From: Dicaeum eximium
Lineage: Eukaryota > Chordata > Aves > Passeriformes > Dicaeidae
Length of the DNA stretch: 64,000 bases
Assembly (NCBI GenBank): GCA_013396995.1
Contig: VWZP01010183.1
Location: forward strand, 62,001-126,000
Reading direction: 5' to 3'
Shown: one piece after another, positions 41,233-53,511 of the stretch
Layout of the letters: each line of letters opens with the position of its first letter
Position numbering within the stretch: position 1 is the first letter of the stretch
Translations under genes and position numbers: made by a program
The notes under the pieces: generated by a model
What the model was told of the DNA's origin: nothing
What the model saw: the letters and a program-made list of their open reading frames with translations, nothing else
Databases searched by the model: none

Positions 41233-44067
41233 GTAGGACCAGGGGAGTGGCAGTGGTGGCACTGGGGAGCCGGCACATGGGGCAGTTGTGAGGCAGTGCC
41301 ACTGGCTGGGAAGAACGCTGCAAGGTCCTTGTCCCACTGGGACAGGTCAGCAGGTTCCACCATGCCACAGTTTCCCCAGGGAAAAGCCAAAAGGCTGTGG
41401 GAGGACACCCTGGGTGGCACAAGGTATGGCTGCTGGGAGCACATCTGATTTATACAGGAGATGGGGGAATCACTGTCCTCCTCCCACAGCATAGCATACG
41501 GGACAGGCTGCCAGGGCTCACCAGAAGCAGTTTGGAAGTACAGTCCTGGTGATGGGGGACTGTCGTGTGATGGTGCTCAGGGAGGCATGAGAAACACACC
41601 AGCAGAGCAGCACAGACAGGACAAACGACACCGAACCAGCAGTGGGAGAAGTGTAGGGTCATTGCTGTCTGCTTAGGGCAGGGCACTAAGGACCCTTTAG
41701 TCCCATAGCTCTTCAAGTGCAGGGCCTGCTGTGTCCCTCAGGATCACCACTGGACCAGACCAGGTGTCCAGTGGCCACCAGCAGCCCACACGAGGCACAT
41801 GGTGCTGGCACAGCCACCCTGCTCTGAGCCTGCTCTCCATCCCTTGCAGACAAGCCGGAGTGGTTCAGTGAGCTCCCGTACTTCTGGACCAAGGTGCAGG
41901 TGCTGGAGTGGATCAGCTACCACGTGGAGAAGAACAAGTACGACGCCAGCGCCATCGACTTCTCCTACTGCAACATGGATGGTCACACGCTGTGCCGCTG
42001 CAGCAGGGACCAGATGCGCCGCATCTTTGGGCCCTTGGGGGATGAGCTCTACGACCGCCTGCATGAGATCAGTGAGTGTAGCAAGCTCTTCATCTGCAGG
42101 CCTAGCAGCTTGAAGAATGAGTTTGAGAGGCCTCCACTAGCCCAGGAGCCCCTGCTTCCCGGGCACTGCAGAGGCTGCGTGGGAGGGTGTGGGGGCACAG
42201 ACCAGAGTCCAAGCAGGGCTCAGCTCCCAGTATGCACTATTCCCCTTCATATGGAGCAGGCACTGCTAATTCCAATCCTTCATCCCTGTAGCCTCTGATG
42301 AGCTGAACTGGATCATTGATTTGCTGGAAAAAGAGGATGCGACTTCCCAGACCTTCCTGAACTCCAGCCATCTGGGTAAGAGAGGGGCCCTGGCCAAACC
42401 TTTTCCCCAGGGATCACATACTGATGGCAGCAAGGCTAACATCTTCTTCCCTTCTCTGCCCCTCCCAGAGCTGGGAAATCCCTGTGCCAAGGACTCCCTG
42501 GAGGACTTAAAGCCCACAAACCCTTTCACAGACTTCTCCTGCTTGCTGGGTGCCATGTCCCCAGGCAGCTCTGATGTCTCAGGTCAGTGTTTTCACAAGG
42601 GTGGGTTTGGGTCTTGGAGCAGTCTGGTGGCAGGGGAGGCAGTGGGAACCAGGGGGAAAAGTCTGAATCCTGATCCTTTGCCTCTCAGGGCCTGTGATGT
42701 CCCACAGCCCCAACTCTCAGGACTCCGGTGGAAGTGACCTCGACCTCGACCCTGCAGAATCAAAGCTCTTCCCTGATGGTGAGTTGTTTCCTTCCAGACA
42801 GGAGCTGGGAGGGGAAGGCTGGCTCCCGGGCAGTTCTGCACTTCCTACCTGGCAATGATTAGGGACAACACCTGAACACCCATCCTCACCCTGAGAAAGA
42901 GGGAAAGGCCTGTTTCCCTAAGTGCTCTGCTTCTGTTTCTCTCCATTGAGCAGAGTGATGGGCAGGGCTGGGAGAGCTGGGCAGTGGTGATCCTGGTGGG
43001 AAGGGGTGGGTGGTGGCAGATGGGTGAAGACTGCAGCCAGGGATCCTGAGCACAGAAGTCAGTGTTTGGTATTGATCCCAGCTGGTGATGATACTGGGAA
43101 CACCAGGAATGCAAGGAAGCAGTAGGGTTTGGGGAAGGAGCAGCATGCTGCCCTAAGGATAGTGTCAGAGATGAGGGTGAAATGAGGCTGGAGGGAATGG
43201 GGTGACCTTGCTCTCAGGAGATATTTCCCTTGTATCTGGGCCTGAAAAGAGGGTGCTTCTGGTCCTCAGGAGGACAGGGAGGGGCTGCAGCCCAGCATGT
43301 GCTGCCCAGCTTGACATGTGCCCCTCTCTGTGTGCACAGACCACTTTCCAGGCAGCAAAAAAGGGGACAGCAAACATGGCAAGCGGAAACGGGGACGGCC
43401 CCGAAAACTCAGCAAGGAGAGCAGAGACTGCCTGGAGAACCGGAAGAGCAAGCACTGTACGTGAACCCTTCAGCCCAGGAGCCTGGACTGCTCCCTCTTG
43501 GCTTCTTGGCTTCATGGGGAATGATGGGAAGGGCCTTGGCAGGGGGGTTTTGGGTGATCCAAGGACCTGCAGGAGCTTCCCTCCTTTATAGCTCAATCTC
43601 CTCTTTCAGCCCCAAGAGGTACCCACCTGTGGGAATTCATCCGGGACATCCTGATCCACCCCGAGCTGAACGAGGGGCTCATGAAGTGGGAGGACCGGCG
43701 GGAGGGAGTCTTCAAGTTCCTGCGCTCGGAAGCGGTGGCTCAGCTCTGGGGCCAGAAGAAGAAAAACAGCAGCATGACCTACGAGAAGCTGAGCAGAGCC
43801 ATGCGGTGAGTGCCCTACCCTGTCCTGGCGGGGTCCTACCCCACACAGCTGGCTCAGCCCCACTGGGGCTCAGCCTGAGCCTTTCAGGAGCTCCCCAGTG
43901 CCTGGGGCTACATTCAGAGCCCTGATTCCACCTCTGTCTTGCACAGATATTACTACAAACGGGAGATCTTGGAGAGAGTCGACGGACGACGGCTGGTGTA
44001 CAAGTTTGGGAAGAACTCCAGCGGCTGGAAGGAAGAGGAAGTGCTCAACAGGAACAAGGAGCTGTAG
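41070..44067 (+). CDS. ELF3 (ESE-1), epithelium-specific ETS transcription factor
   Basis: Transcription factor of epithelial differentiation and inflammatory response, binding GGAA sites in the nucleus (family knowledge). Eight coding exons (41070-41232, 41850-42071, 42292-42375, 42469-42582, 42689-42778, 43340-43456, 43610-43805, 43947-44067) join in phase to 368 codons plus stop; mammalian ELF3 has 371. Order of parts: N-terminus SCEISNIFSNY, PNT/SAM domain (residues ~55-140), Ser/Asp-rich region (~190-220), AT-hook RGRPRK (242-247) and ETS domain (~264-350). The ATG at 41070 is chosen because it opens the conserved N-terminus six bases after an acceptor. No defect is seen. It lies 13 kb after the KIF21B coding end, on the same strand. 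Confidence 0.96.
41850..42071 (+). CDS. ELF3 PNT-domain exon
   Basis: Reads KPEWFSELPYFWTKVQVLEW, YHVEKNKYDASAIDFSYCNM and RIFGPLGDELYDRLHEI, residues 55-128, the pointed (SAM-like) domain. Confidence 0.96.
42292..42375 (+). CDS. ELF3 exon after PNT
   Basis: Encodes SDELNWIIDLLEKEDATSQT then FLNSSHL, residues 129-156: the end of PNT and the start of the acidic transactivation region. Confidence 0.95.
42469..42582 (+). CDS. ELF3 transactivation-region exon
   Basis: Reads ELGNPCAKDSLEDLKPTNPF, then SCLLGAMSPGSSDVS, residues 157-194. Low conservation apart from PGSSDVS. Confidence 0.93.
42689..42778 (+). CDS. ELF3 Ser/Asp-rich exon
   Basis: Encodes PVMSHSPNSQDSGGSDLDLD then PAESKLFPD, residues 195-224, the Ser/Asp-rich (SAR) segment. 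Acceptor cctctcag, donor gtgagt. Confidence 0.94.
43340..43456 (+). CDS. ELF3 AT-hook exon
   Basis: Reads DHFPGSKKGDSKHGKRKRGR then PRKLSKESRDCLENRKSKH, residues 225-263, containing a basic AT-hook (RGRPRK) and nuclear-localisation-like cluster. Confidence 0.95.
43610..43805 (+). CDS. ELF3 ETS-domain exon, first part
   Basis: Begins SPRGTHLWEFIRDILIHPEL and ends MTYEKLSRAMR, residues 264-328. It supplies ETS helices 1-3 including the start of the DNA-recognition helix. Splits an Arg codon with the last exon. Confidence 0.97.
43947..44067 (+). CDS. ELF3 ETS-domain exon, last part
   Basis: Reads YYYKREILERVDGRRLVYKF then GKNSSGWKEEEVLNRNKEL and TAG. It completes the recognition helix and wing; the last residues differ from the shorter mammalian end. 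Confidence 0.97.
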
Positions 44068-45020
44068 GAATCCTGGATGAGCCAGGGTCTGATAAGCCCC
44101 TCAGGGCCAGCCCTGAGCCGGGCTCCTTGACAGGAAACTTTGCCTGCAGCTGTATCTGGAAGCTGCTGGCCCATGCAGCGTGTGGAATTCTGACCCTCGC
44201 ATGGGCATGCTCGTGTGTGCGGGTGACTGCCAGCACCGAGGTGTTCAGAGCCAATATTTTGGCTCCAGTAGGTTACTGCAGACTGTGACTTCCCTTGCTG
44301 GATTCGTACCTCTAGTTGGAGCCATGGGGACTGTGGCTGTTTCAAAGCCTGAACAGACGCAACGGTGAAGAGAATTTCAAGCCCCACTATGAGACCCCAG
44401 CAGGTCTCCTGCTGTCACCCACCTCCTGCCTGGGCAGAGGGGCAGCACATCTGTGTCACCTGTGACTGAACAGAGTTTGTCCCAGCTGTGGGGTCTTCCC
44501 TCTCCCTGCTTGCACCGTGCCAAAGGTGCCCTCTGTCCTGTTCACTGCGTGTGGGTTGGGTGAGACCCCCTTTGTGTAGCAGCTTCTCAGTGTGGCACCT
44601 GCTGAGAGAAGATGGGAACATTATGGAGCTTTACCCGGCCCCAGAAAGCCCTCAGTGAGTGAGAAGAAGACGTGGGACAGCAGGGCCATGCTGCATTTCC
44701 AGCCTGGGCTGTGTCTAGAGACAGGCCTTTTCCCCAAAAGTAACTTCTAATTTATGTAAGACAAAAAACCACAGAGTGAATGTACAGATATATTTTTTCA
44801 TGAGTAAGATGTTCCTGTGTGAGAGCGTGTGCTGTGGGGCACACAGGTGTGTGGTGGCAGGTGGTGATGCTCAGCTGGACTGAAGTGATGTCACAGGGCA
44901 CAGACTGGTGCTGTGCCAGCCACGGAAGGGGACGCCAACCCAGCCAGACACCCACCAGGTGCATGTGGTTTTCTTCTTTTCAAGTGGGAATATAAGATTA
45001 ATAAATTGTTGGTTTGTTGG
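44068..45020 (+). other. ELF3 3' UTR
   Basis: Non-coding sequence from the stop to just after the poly(A) signal, including an AT-rich patch near 44785-44800 (gatatattttttcatgag). Confidence 0.7.
45000..45005 (+). terminator. Polyadenylation signal, ELF3
   Basis: AATAAA in agattaataaattgttgg, followed by T-rich sequence, 933 bases after the stop codon. Confidence 0.75.
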
Positions 45021-46171
45021 GTTTTTGTACCTATCTGTAATTGTTCTTGTTTTTCTTAAACACATGGTGCGGACCAGGCTCGTGTTACTTGGGATGTCCC
45101 ATGGCAGGAACCTCATCTGCCACCACCTCCTGCCTGGTCATCCTGGCAGAGTCACAGGTCTTCCTCAGGGTGAGGTGGGCTTGTCCTAGACTAGCTCAAA
45201 ACCACCCATGGAGGGGCATCTTACACCACTCCCAAGCCTTGGCCCTTCTGAGAAGCCTCTGGAATTCCAGTCCTGGCACTCGCCTTGCCCGGAGCACTGG
45301 CTCCAAGCCGGAGTTCACCAGCTGCAGGCTGATGGGAAGCAAAGTCCTGGGTGATCTGGGGAGGGTGATCTCTCAACACCCTCCATATAAATATCCAGTC
45401 ACAGCCTGTGGGAGGACCTTTAGCCTCTCCCTGGCCAGGGAGACATGAAGGGGTACCAAGCACAGGCACTACAGTATGAATAATGCATGCTCATCTTCGA
45501 GCCTGGCTGTTTGCTGGCCTCTTCCAAGACCTGGGTGGCACAAGGACCACATCTCAGGAGGGGGGACTGCAAGGACCTGGCAGTGTGAGCAGCCCAAACA
45601 CACCATGTTCCCCTTCTTGCCTCCCCCATCCAGCCCAGCTGTGAGGAAGCCAGGAGGTTGTCTTAGGGGTGCTGAGATAATGTCTCCAACCCACAGCATC
45701 TGTCTTGGGGTGGTAAGAAGGAGTTCAGGGTGTTGGAGGCCAGGCAGGCTTTCCAATATGTTTCTGCCATGAATGTGGCAAGCAGCAGTGGCTCCTGGCT
45801 GGCACACATTGCATTTCACAACGAGTCCCTCTGAACACTGCTGGGCACCAGAGGATCTTGGTGCCACCCTGACTTTCTGGTGGTGCCCAGGACCTGCTGA
45901 ATGGGGCACAGAGGGCACTGGGCACTGCTCAGTTCCTGCTTATCCCCAGAGAGAAAAGCCCTGGGACCTGTCCTCTGAGTTTGGAGCTGAACAAGATCTG
46001 CGCAGGCAAAAGCTGTGCCACATCCTTCTGAATGGCTTCAGCCAGTGCCTGGAGGGACTAAGGAAAGGAGCCAGACCACCAGCAGGAGGGTGAGGGGAGG
46101 TTTCGCTGCCTAGACAGTAAAGGTGCTTTGCAAAGCCTGAGATGTATTTTTGGCAGAGGGATCCAGCCATT

Positions 46172-46455
46172 ATCATAGAATCACAGAATCCTAGAACAGT
46201 TTGGGTTGGTAGGAGACATAAAGCTCATCTCATTCTACATCCCTGCCATGAGCAGGGACACTTTCCACTATCCCAGGTTGCTGCAAGCCCTGTCCAGCCT
46301 GGCCTTGAACGCTTCCAGGGATGGGGCAGCCACAGCTTCTCTGGGCAACCTGTGCCAGGGTCTCACCACACCCACAGAGAAGAATTTTTTCCTAATATCT
46401 AATCTAAATCTCTCCTCCATTAATTTAAAACCATTCTCCCTGTCCTATCTGCCCA
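46172..46455 (-). mobile_element. CR1 LINE 3' fragment, antisense
   Basis: Plus strand opens with the reversed tail tcatagaatcacagaatcct, then gacactttccactatcccag, agccacagcttctctgggca and agaagaattttttcctaata. Confidence 0.9.
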
Positions 46456-47654
46456 TGTTCCCCTGCTGCCCTTCAGTACTGCCAGAGACATGGTACTGTT
46501 CAACACCCCCCATCCAGCACTTGCAGAAGTGGGACACATTGCAAAAGAGAGCAGTAAGCCCTTCAAAGCAAGGTCTCAAACAGACCATCTGGGCTGTCCC
46601 CCGTGAGCTGTGCTGGCTGAAGCAGCTACAATTGCTCCCAGTCTGCCTGGTTTCAGCTTGAGTGTGAGGTTGGTGGCTTAAGCATCTTCCTAGAGATGCT
46701 GCAGCAACATCAAGGGCATGACCCCCCTGCTTTACAGGGGCAGAAGGTGCCCATGGGCCAGACCCATCTTCTTTTTTGTGGGTTCGTCTGCTGTTTCTAT
46801 ATGGAGTTTCCCTGCTGGTCCACCTGGGATGCCTGGTCTCATATGGAAGACCTCTTTTCCTTGCCTCCCAGTATGCTGGGCAGAAGTTGTACTGCTCCCA
46901 GATACACACTGGGATGAGGAGATCAGGGCTGCCCTGTGGTGCAAGAAGAGGTCCCAGTCCCTGGGTGTGAACCTGGAGCCAATCCATGGTCTGGGCTGCA
47001 GCCAGACCTCCGTCAGGTTCCTTGCATAACCCTCCCCAGGGAACAGGTTTTCCTGGCTGGTATATGCTGGCTTCAGTGAGTGGAGGGTGCTACAGGTCCA
47101 TCCCTGACCTCCCGGAGCTCCTGCAGAGAGCAGGCCAGAGGGGTGGCAGGAGGGACAGTGGCACACACGGGAGGGGGCCGGGCCAGCGCACGGTGCCATC
47201 GGGGTGTTTGTGAGCAGACACGGGGAGTGGGGCAAGCCCAAGCCCAGGCTGGGTCTCACAGGAGCTGGCTGTGCTCCTGGCTGCTGTCCCTCGAGTTTGG
47301 GGTTGTGGGCGAGGTGTTTATTCTCCGTAAATAGATAACCCCAGCAGGTTGGCAGTGAGAGGGAGCACTTTGTCACGCAGGCTGGTGCCCTGCCAAGCGC
47401 GCCTTGTTTGCTCAAGCAGTTTCATTTCTCTCCCGCTGCAGTTTGTGTTACCTAACTGGCCTGGGACAATGTTTAACCAGCTTCAACAGCAGCAGGGAAC
47501 CTGTCTGCCTCCCCTCCTGTGCCCCCGGCGTCCCCAGTGCCATCGCTGCCACCCCACTGCCACTGCTGAGTGGGTGGCACACCAGGCAGGAGCTTGGGGC
47601 AGAGGCAGAGTCTGTGGATCATAAAGTCTGAAAATGGTTTGGAGGGGAATATAT

Positions 47655-47895
47655 AGACCCCCATGATCCACTCCCCCTGCCGTGGCCAGGGACACCTTCC
47701 ACAATCCCAGGCTGCTCCAAGCCCTGTCCAACCTGGCCTTGGACACTGCCAGGCACAGGGCAGCCACAGCTTCTCTGGGCACCCTGTGTCAGGGCCTCAC
47801 CACCCTCACCCTTTAGGAGGGAAGAATGCCCTCCTAAAATATTATCTAACCCTACCCTCTGTCAGTGTGAAGCCATTCCCCCTTGCCCCTTGAGG
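47655..47895 (-). mobile_element. CR1 LINE 3' fragment, antisense
   Basis: ggacaccttccacaatccca, ggcagccacagcttctctgg and attatctaaccctaccctct in antisense order. The extreme 3' tail is missing. Confidence 0.85.
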
Positions 47896-49172
47896 TCCCC
47901 CAGCTGTGTGGGTACTTTGTGAGATAAGAGGAGGAGGAGACAGGGGTGTGTGGGCACAGACAGGGGCACCAGATCCTGCAGCCTCTCATGAAATCTGTGG
48001 GTCAGTGGGATGAAGAGCCAGGAAGGACTGGAGAAAGAGCAAGGCTAGAGAAATGCACACACATACACCAACATACGTGCACAACCAGCACATACTTGGG
48101 GTAACCCCTAGAGCGACCTCCAAGCCCATACTGAGCCACCCTAGCAGAGCATCCCAGCAGGAGGCAGGAAGAATAGATTATTTGTTTATTTTTTTATTAT
48201 CTTTGGAGGTGCTTGGATTTTATGGCTGTGGCAAGCCATGACAAGAACTGAAGAAAAAGAGGATTTTCCTCCAAGACAGCCTCCCCTCACACTTTTACCC
48301 TGGAGTCTGCTGGGAGACTGTTCCCATCAGGTGGTACCAAGTTGAACATGCTTCTGGCACACAGTTCTCATGAAAATATCTTGGGCACCCTTCAAGTCTC
48401 AGCATTATAGTGTGCTTTGTCTTCCTCAAGACTTCCCAAAGGGACACAGGGGCCATTGCTCAGCCTAGTCCCAGTTAGGGAAGAGAATAGTTTGCCCTGG
48501 CCACTGCTTCCCTAGGAGCTGTGGCCAAAACCAGGTTGTTGTGGCTGAAATGTACGGAGTGGGAGCAGAGAAATTGGGTGAGGGGAGAGGTTCCATCTGG
48601 ACCAGCAAGAAGGTGTCCAATATCCCACATGCCAGACCATGAACTGCCCCTGAGCACAACAGCATGACCTGATTTTCCAGCCAAGCCAGCCTGTGGCCAT
48701 CCTTGAGCAGATCAGAGCAGATGGGAATGCAGTGGGATGGGGACAGCCGGTGGGAGGCAGGGACCATCCTTCTGGTTCCCCCTGCTCCCACTGCCTTCAT
48801 GCTCCCTGCAGTCCCTGCTGGCTTTCACCCTTCCTTACCCTTCTGCCTTTGCAGCCCAGGGCAGAGCTCAGGGAGGGCAGAGCAGGGAAGCCACTGTGGG
48901 AACCATGTACACTTTGGGGACCGTGGAGAGGAGTTGGTGCACAGCATGGGAGAAAAGGGTGTGGAGCAGGTGGAACCACTGCTGAGGGGTCTCGTGGATG
49001 GAGTGTTAGGGGCTGTGCTGGGGACAGGAAGGTGAATGTTTGGGGGGCCATGCTGTGAGGGATGGGGCTGTTATGTACCTGTACTTCTGAAGGTGGAATT
49101 GCAGAGGGGAGGGCTGCTGCTGAGATCAGATGTGGAGGGCAGAGCTGTTGCCCAGGGGACCCACATCCCCTG

Positions 49173-49202
49173 GAGCTGGCAGGACAGGAGCTGGCAGGAC
49201 AG
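49173..49202. repeat. 15-base perfect tandem duplication
   Basis: gagctggcaggacag occurs twice in a row. Confidence 0.9.
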
Positions 49203-50029
49203 AGCTGCCAGGGGTTCACAGCAGGGTGCTGCCACGGCAGGCTCCAACCCAGCCTGCTTTCAGGGCTGGGCTGGCATGCCCAGGGCTGGGCAGGCCCCCT
49301 GAGCTCATCCCTGCTCCCCGGGGTAGCAGCAGGGCAGGTAAAACCTGGGGGCATTACCTGGGCTCCCAGAACACCCTCCCCCTGCCTCAGTTTCTCTGAT
49401 AATCACTTCCAGCAGCAGCTGCCAGGGGTGCCTGCTTGGCCAGGGCAGCTGCCTGCTGACAGCAGCTTGTCTGGCAACCCTGGGCGGTTTGGTTGTTTAA
49501 CAAGAGAATGGCTGTTCCCACTGCAGGAATGGGGAAGCTGGTGCAGTTGCCTGGAACCAGAGGCAGCAGGTGGCCAGTGACATCGGGAAGCGCCCCCAGA
49601 GCACGAGGGTACCACTCTGGAGAGGCAGGGTGCCACCAGGGACACACTATGTGCCTGTTCATGCCCACCTTCCCCTCTGCCTGTGCTCAGCACTGCATTT
49701 CAACTTGTGCATCCCACCCATCCCTCGCTTCCAGACAGAGCTCCCGGGGGCTGTACCAGAACATCCTTTGCTCGTATATGCAGGATGGGACTGGAGGGTC
49801 CAAGCTCCCAAATGGCTGGCTCCTGGTTTGCCACTTGGTGATCCAGCACCAGGCACTTTCCCTGTAGCCTGAGAGTAAAGCAGAAGCTGCCCTATCACCC
49901 ATGGGGAGGGACTGTCCCTCCTCATGGCCCCATGCTGTGCTTGATGCTTCTCTGGGACCAGAGCTCTGCTTGCACTCCGGCTCCTGCTGACCACGTGGCT
50001 GGTCCCTGCTCCTCAGGGACAGACTTCAT

Positions 50030-50604
50030 GAACAGTTTGCCCAAAAATGTTGTGGCTGCCCCATTCCTGGAAGTGTCCAAGGCTAGGCTACATGAGGCTT
50101 GGAGCCACCTGGTCTAGTGGAAGGTGTCTCTGGCTATTGTCGCTGGAGTCCCAGCGGGGTCAATCAGGACTCTTTGACTCTAATATCAGAAGGCTTATAT
50201 TATTTATTAAAATGACTCAATTGTTCAGAAGGAATTTGGGCTATTTCTGCCCAGGTACAGAGCTAGCTACTTGCTTCTTCAAGCTCCATACCAAAAGCAC
50301 AAGAATGCTTACAAATTCCATTGATAACAATTTTTCACATCATTGAGTGACAGAGAGAAAAGAGAGAAAAGGCCTACATCTCCCATGTGGGAGACAGAAC
50401 AGCCAAACGCCCATGTCCTTGAAACCACACACAGAAAAATTGGTTTTTACAGAAATCTGTACTTAAAAGTGAGCTTTCCCATGGAAGGAAAAGCTCAGCA
50501 ACTCTGCATCCAAGAAACTTATAAAATGTCCAGGTGACACCTGGCCATGTCAGGTGGATGATCTTTAAGATCCTTTCCAACACAAACAATTCTAGGACTC
50601 TGAC
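50030..50604 (+). mobile_element. CR1 fragment interrupted by an LTR
   Basis: Left part (50030-50137) reads gctgccccattcctggaagt and ggtctagtggaaggtgtctc. The expected next CR1 bases (ccatgtcaggtggatgatct) resume only at 50545, after the LTR at 50138-50539. Confidence 0.8.
50138..50539 (-). mobile_element. Solo LTR nested in a CR1 copy
   Basis: About 400 bases bounded by near-inverse ends (tgtcgctgg ... ccaggtgaca) and inserted exactly where the CR1 consensus breaks. The 8-base words beside it, ctggctat (50130-50137) and ctggccat (50541-50548), differ by one base and look like a target-site duplication. On the minus strand there is AATAAA near the 50138 end and a TTTTATAAG word near the other end, as expected of poly(A) signal and TATA box. 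No internal coding sequence. Family not assigned. Confidence 0.7.
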
Positions 50605-53029
50605 TGCATTATCTAATTCCAGCCCAAAGATTTATTCTCACACAAGTTTGACAAAGCTGCATCTCTGCATCTTCCCCAGGTCCTGTTCCTGCTCAGATGC
50701 TTCCCCTCCTACAGAAAATACCAGATCTTACACTGCCAGGTTGGGATATATGTTCAGCCTTGGTTTCTGGCATCCTGAAAAGTCTTCTTGGGTGGATGTC
50801 TCCCAGCTTCCTTCATTCTCCTCTCTCCCTCATTGCCACCAAGAATCGCAGCCTGTTTCATTGTGGAATCAAAAGAAATGTTCATTGCATTCTTGTTTCC
50901 TGGCCAGCCCTGCCCTTTGTTATTCACCAAACATGATATGGAGCCTGGCACTCCACCAGCTTGAAATGGAGTTGCTGGGCAGAGAGCACAAGCTGGAGAG
51001 TCCAGGAATGGGAAGGCACCAACTGAAGGGCCCAGCCAAGCTCATGGCATCCCTGGTGGGCTGGCAGATGCCAAAGAGTGTCAAGGGCTGCTGCAGCTTC
51101 CATCACACAGACATTTCACTTCAGCTGACCAATGCCTCCTGAGAGCTCCTCAGGCAGGAGGAGCAATCAGGAACACGAGCTCCCACAGGCAATCAGGTAC
51201 CACTAGCTCTTCTCTCCGCTTCCTCCTGAGCACACCACATGCTAACAAGCCCAGAAGCCCTTTGCCAAGCCATCATGACATGCAGGCCTCAAAGCCCTGT
51301 GTTCAGGAGAGGCTTGGGACTGGAGCGTGGGGCTCGATGATGAGATGGGGATCATGGGGATAGGGACAGCTGCAGACACTGTGGCTGTGTGATGGGGGAC
51401 AGAGCTGTGTGAACTCACAAGCTGCAGCTCCCAGCTGGTATTTTCTTTCCTCCAGTCTGTGCAGATTCATTTCACAATGAAATCACCAGGAGCCCCAGTC
51501 TCCTCCACTCGCTGCTGACCTTCCCACCCAGTCATGGCCACATGCTCATCTGTAAGTTTTCACTGAGAATACACATAGTAAATTAGTCTGAGCTCACCAT
51601 TTGGGTACATTCTGGCCCCGGTTCAGCAAGGCACTAATTAGCAAGAGTTACTCTTCAAAAGCCAGAATGCTGAAAGCCAGTGTGGCCAGGGCACTGCACC
51701 TGGCCTCTCCTGCCCTGCTCCAGGTGTGTGAGCGAGGCTGTCCCAGCTCCATACCTTCCCCTGCTGCAGCATCCCAGCACAGGAGCACATGCAGTCAGAG
51801 AGGAAGGAGAGCAGAATGCTGTGGTTGGGGGAGGAGGAAGATGAGGAGCAGTGGTGTCTGAAATGCCTGAGAGGAGATGAGAGGGAGTGGTGAGAACTGG
51901 AATATAAAAGCTACGACCCTGCATTGCAACGATGCCTAATGAAGCCAGAGACATGGGGAACCCCTTGCTGAGCATTTCATTGTGTACATTGAGTCTGAAT
52001 GGAAAGGGAAATGGCCCTCTCTGGGTGCTCCACAAAGGATTCTGGGCGTTCCTGACCTGCAGCACTGGGCATGCCATGAAGGCTGCCAATGGCCAGAAAT
52101 GTTACAAGGGCATGCAGGGAGGAAATGGGAGCAACCACACAGTCAGTGTGTCACCCTGGGGCAGGCCAGTGAGGTCAGCACCACCATGGCCATGGACAGG
52201 AGCATCACATCCCTCCTGTGTGTCTTCCTGGCAGGATTCCAAGGGTCAGGAAGTGGAGATAGGAGACAGGTATAATGAAATATCTGGCCTGCTGTGCCAT
52301 GCACTCTGTTGTGCTGTGCTGCCTGCCTGCCCCTGAATTACAGAACCGTTGGGTTGGAAGGGAACTTAGAGACCATCCTGTTCCACCCCCGGCCATGGGT
52401 AGGGACACCTTCCACTATCCCAGGTTGCTGAAAGATCCATCCAACCCAGCATTGAACATTTCCAGGGATGGGACAGCCCAACCTGTGCCAGGGCCTCCCC
52501 ACCCTCACAGCCAAGAATTCCTTCCCAATATCCCATCTAACCCTGCCCTCTGCCAGTGGGAAGGCATTCCCCTTGTGCTGGCACTTCAGGCCCGTGTCCA
52601 AAATCCCTCTCCATCTCTCTTGGATCCCCTTTAGGCACTGGAAGGGGCTCTAGGGTCTCCCTGGAGCTTTCTGTTCTCCAGGCTGAACAATTCCATATTC
52701 CCTTAGCCTTTCCTGTCACCATCCAAAAGCACCAGAGGTTTCCATCTGCCCAGTGTGCCTGTTGGGCAGAGCGGGGCTGGTGGTGCCCTGAGAGCTGCGG
52801 GCACACCCGCTGAGCACAAAACAGGTTTGCGTGTCTCCTGCGTCAGCCTTGCTCTCTGCCAGAGCCCCGGGGCAAAGGTGTTCTTGGGGCTGAGGTGTCA
52901 GAGCCCCCTCCATCTCTAAAGGATGTGACACTAACCGAGGGAGTTCCACTGAAGTGAAGGTAGCCTCAGCCTCCCATGCCCGAGCTGCTGGGTATGATCT
53001 GTCAGATCCCCTTGAAGGAACCTCTAGCA
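50605..53029. other. Gene-poor region, part 2
   Basis: No recognisable exon. It holds a CR1 (52335) and a possible old repeat trace near 51590-51640 (ggccccggttcagcaaggcac). A TATA-like word at 51901 is not followed by a credible coding frame. Confidence 0.5.
52335..52710 (-). mobile_element. CR1 LINE 3' fragment, antisense
   Basis: gttgggttggaagggaactt, gacaccttccactatcccag, aatatcccatctaaccctgc and ctccaggctgaacaattcca in antisense consensus order. Confidence 0.88.
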
Positions 53030-53119
53030 TATATGCCCAGGAAAGGAATAATAACCAGGGTTAGAGGGGCCCTGCCTCTAGCCAGGGAGAGGCACAGGAA
53101 AACCAGATCTTCTAAACAG

Positions 53120-53440
53120 TGTGGATCTGATGGCCTGGCACATCAGAGCCACAGAAATATGACACTTTGGTTGATACTGGCGCACAGTGTACACTAATAC
53201 CATCGGGACATGTGGGGGCAGAGCCTGTTTCCATTGCTGGTGTGACAGGGGGATCGCAGCAGTTGACCCTGTTGGAAGCTGAGGTGAGCCTGACTGGGGA
53301 GGAGTGGCAGAAACATCCTATTGTGACTGGCCCAGAGGCTCCGTGTATTCTGGGCATAGACTTCCTCTGGAATGGCTATTACAGAGACCCAAAGGGACTC
53401 AGGTGGGCTTTTGGAATAGCTGCTGTAAGGCGTGAGCCAG
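53120..53440 (+). pseudogene. Endogenous-retrovirus protease fragment
   Basis: A plus-strand frame contains the retropepsin active-site word Asp-Thr-Gly-Ala (about 53173) and, some 60 codons on, Ile-Leu-Gly-Ile-Asp-Phe-Leu (about 53347), the spacing typical of a retroviral aspartic protease of the avian ERVL kind. No gag, reverse transcriptase or LTR is recognised beside it, and the frame stops at 53511. It is an isolated relic. Confidence 0.75.
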
Positions 53441-53511
53441 GGAGAGGAAGAGCTGAGGAACAGTCCTGGTCATCCCAACACAAAACCTTGGAAGATATCA
53501 CTTCACATTGA

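Larger units (their letters stand above)
45021..50024. other. Gene-poor region downstream of ELF3, part 1
   Basis: No frame or splice pattern here matches a family I know. It contains two CR1 pieces (46172, 47655), a 15-base duplication at 49173-49202 and otherwise ordinary GC-rich single-copy DNA. Confidence 0.55.

Noticed and set aside
51901..52336. TATA-like word followed by a 134-codon frame
   Set aside because: The frame runs toward a CR1, has no domain, and a single TATA match in 19 kb of non-coding DNA is expected by chance.
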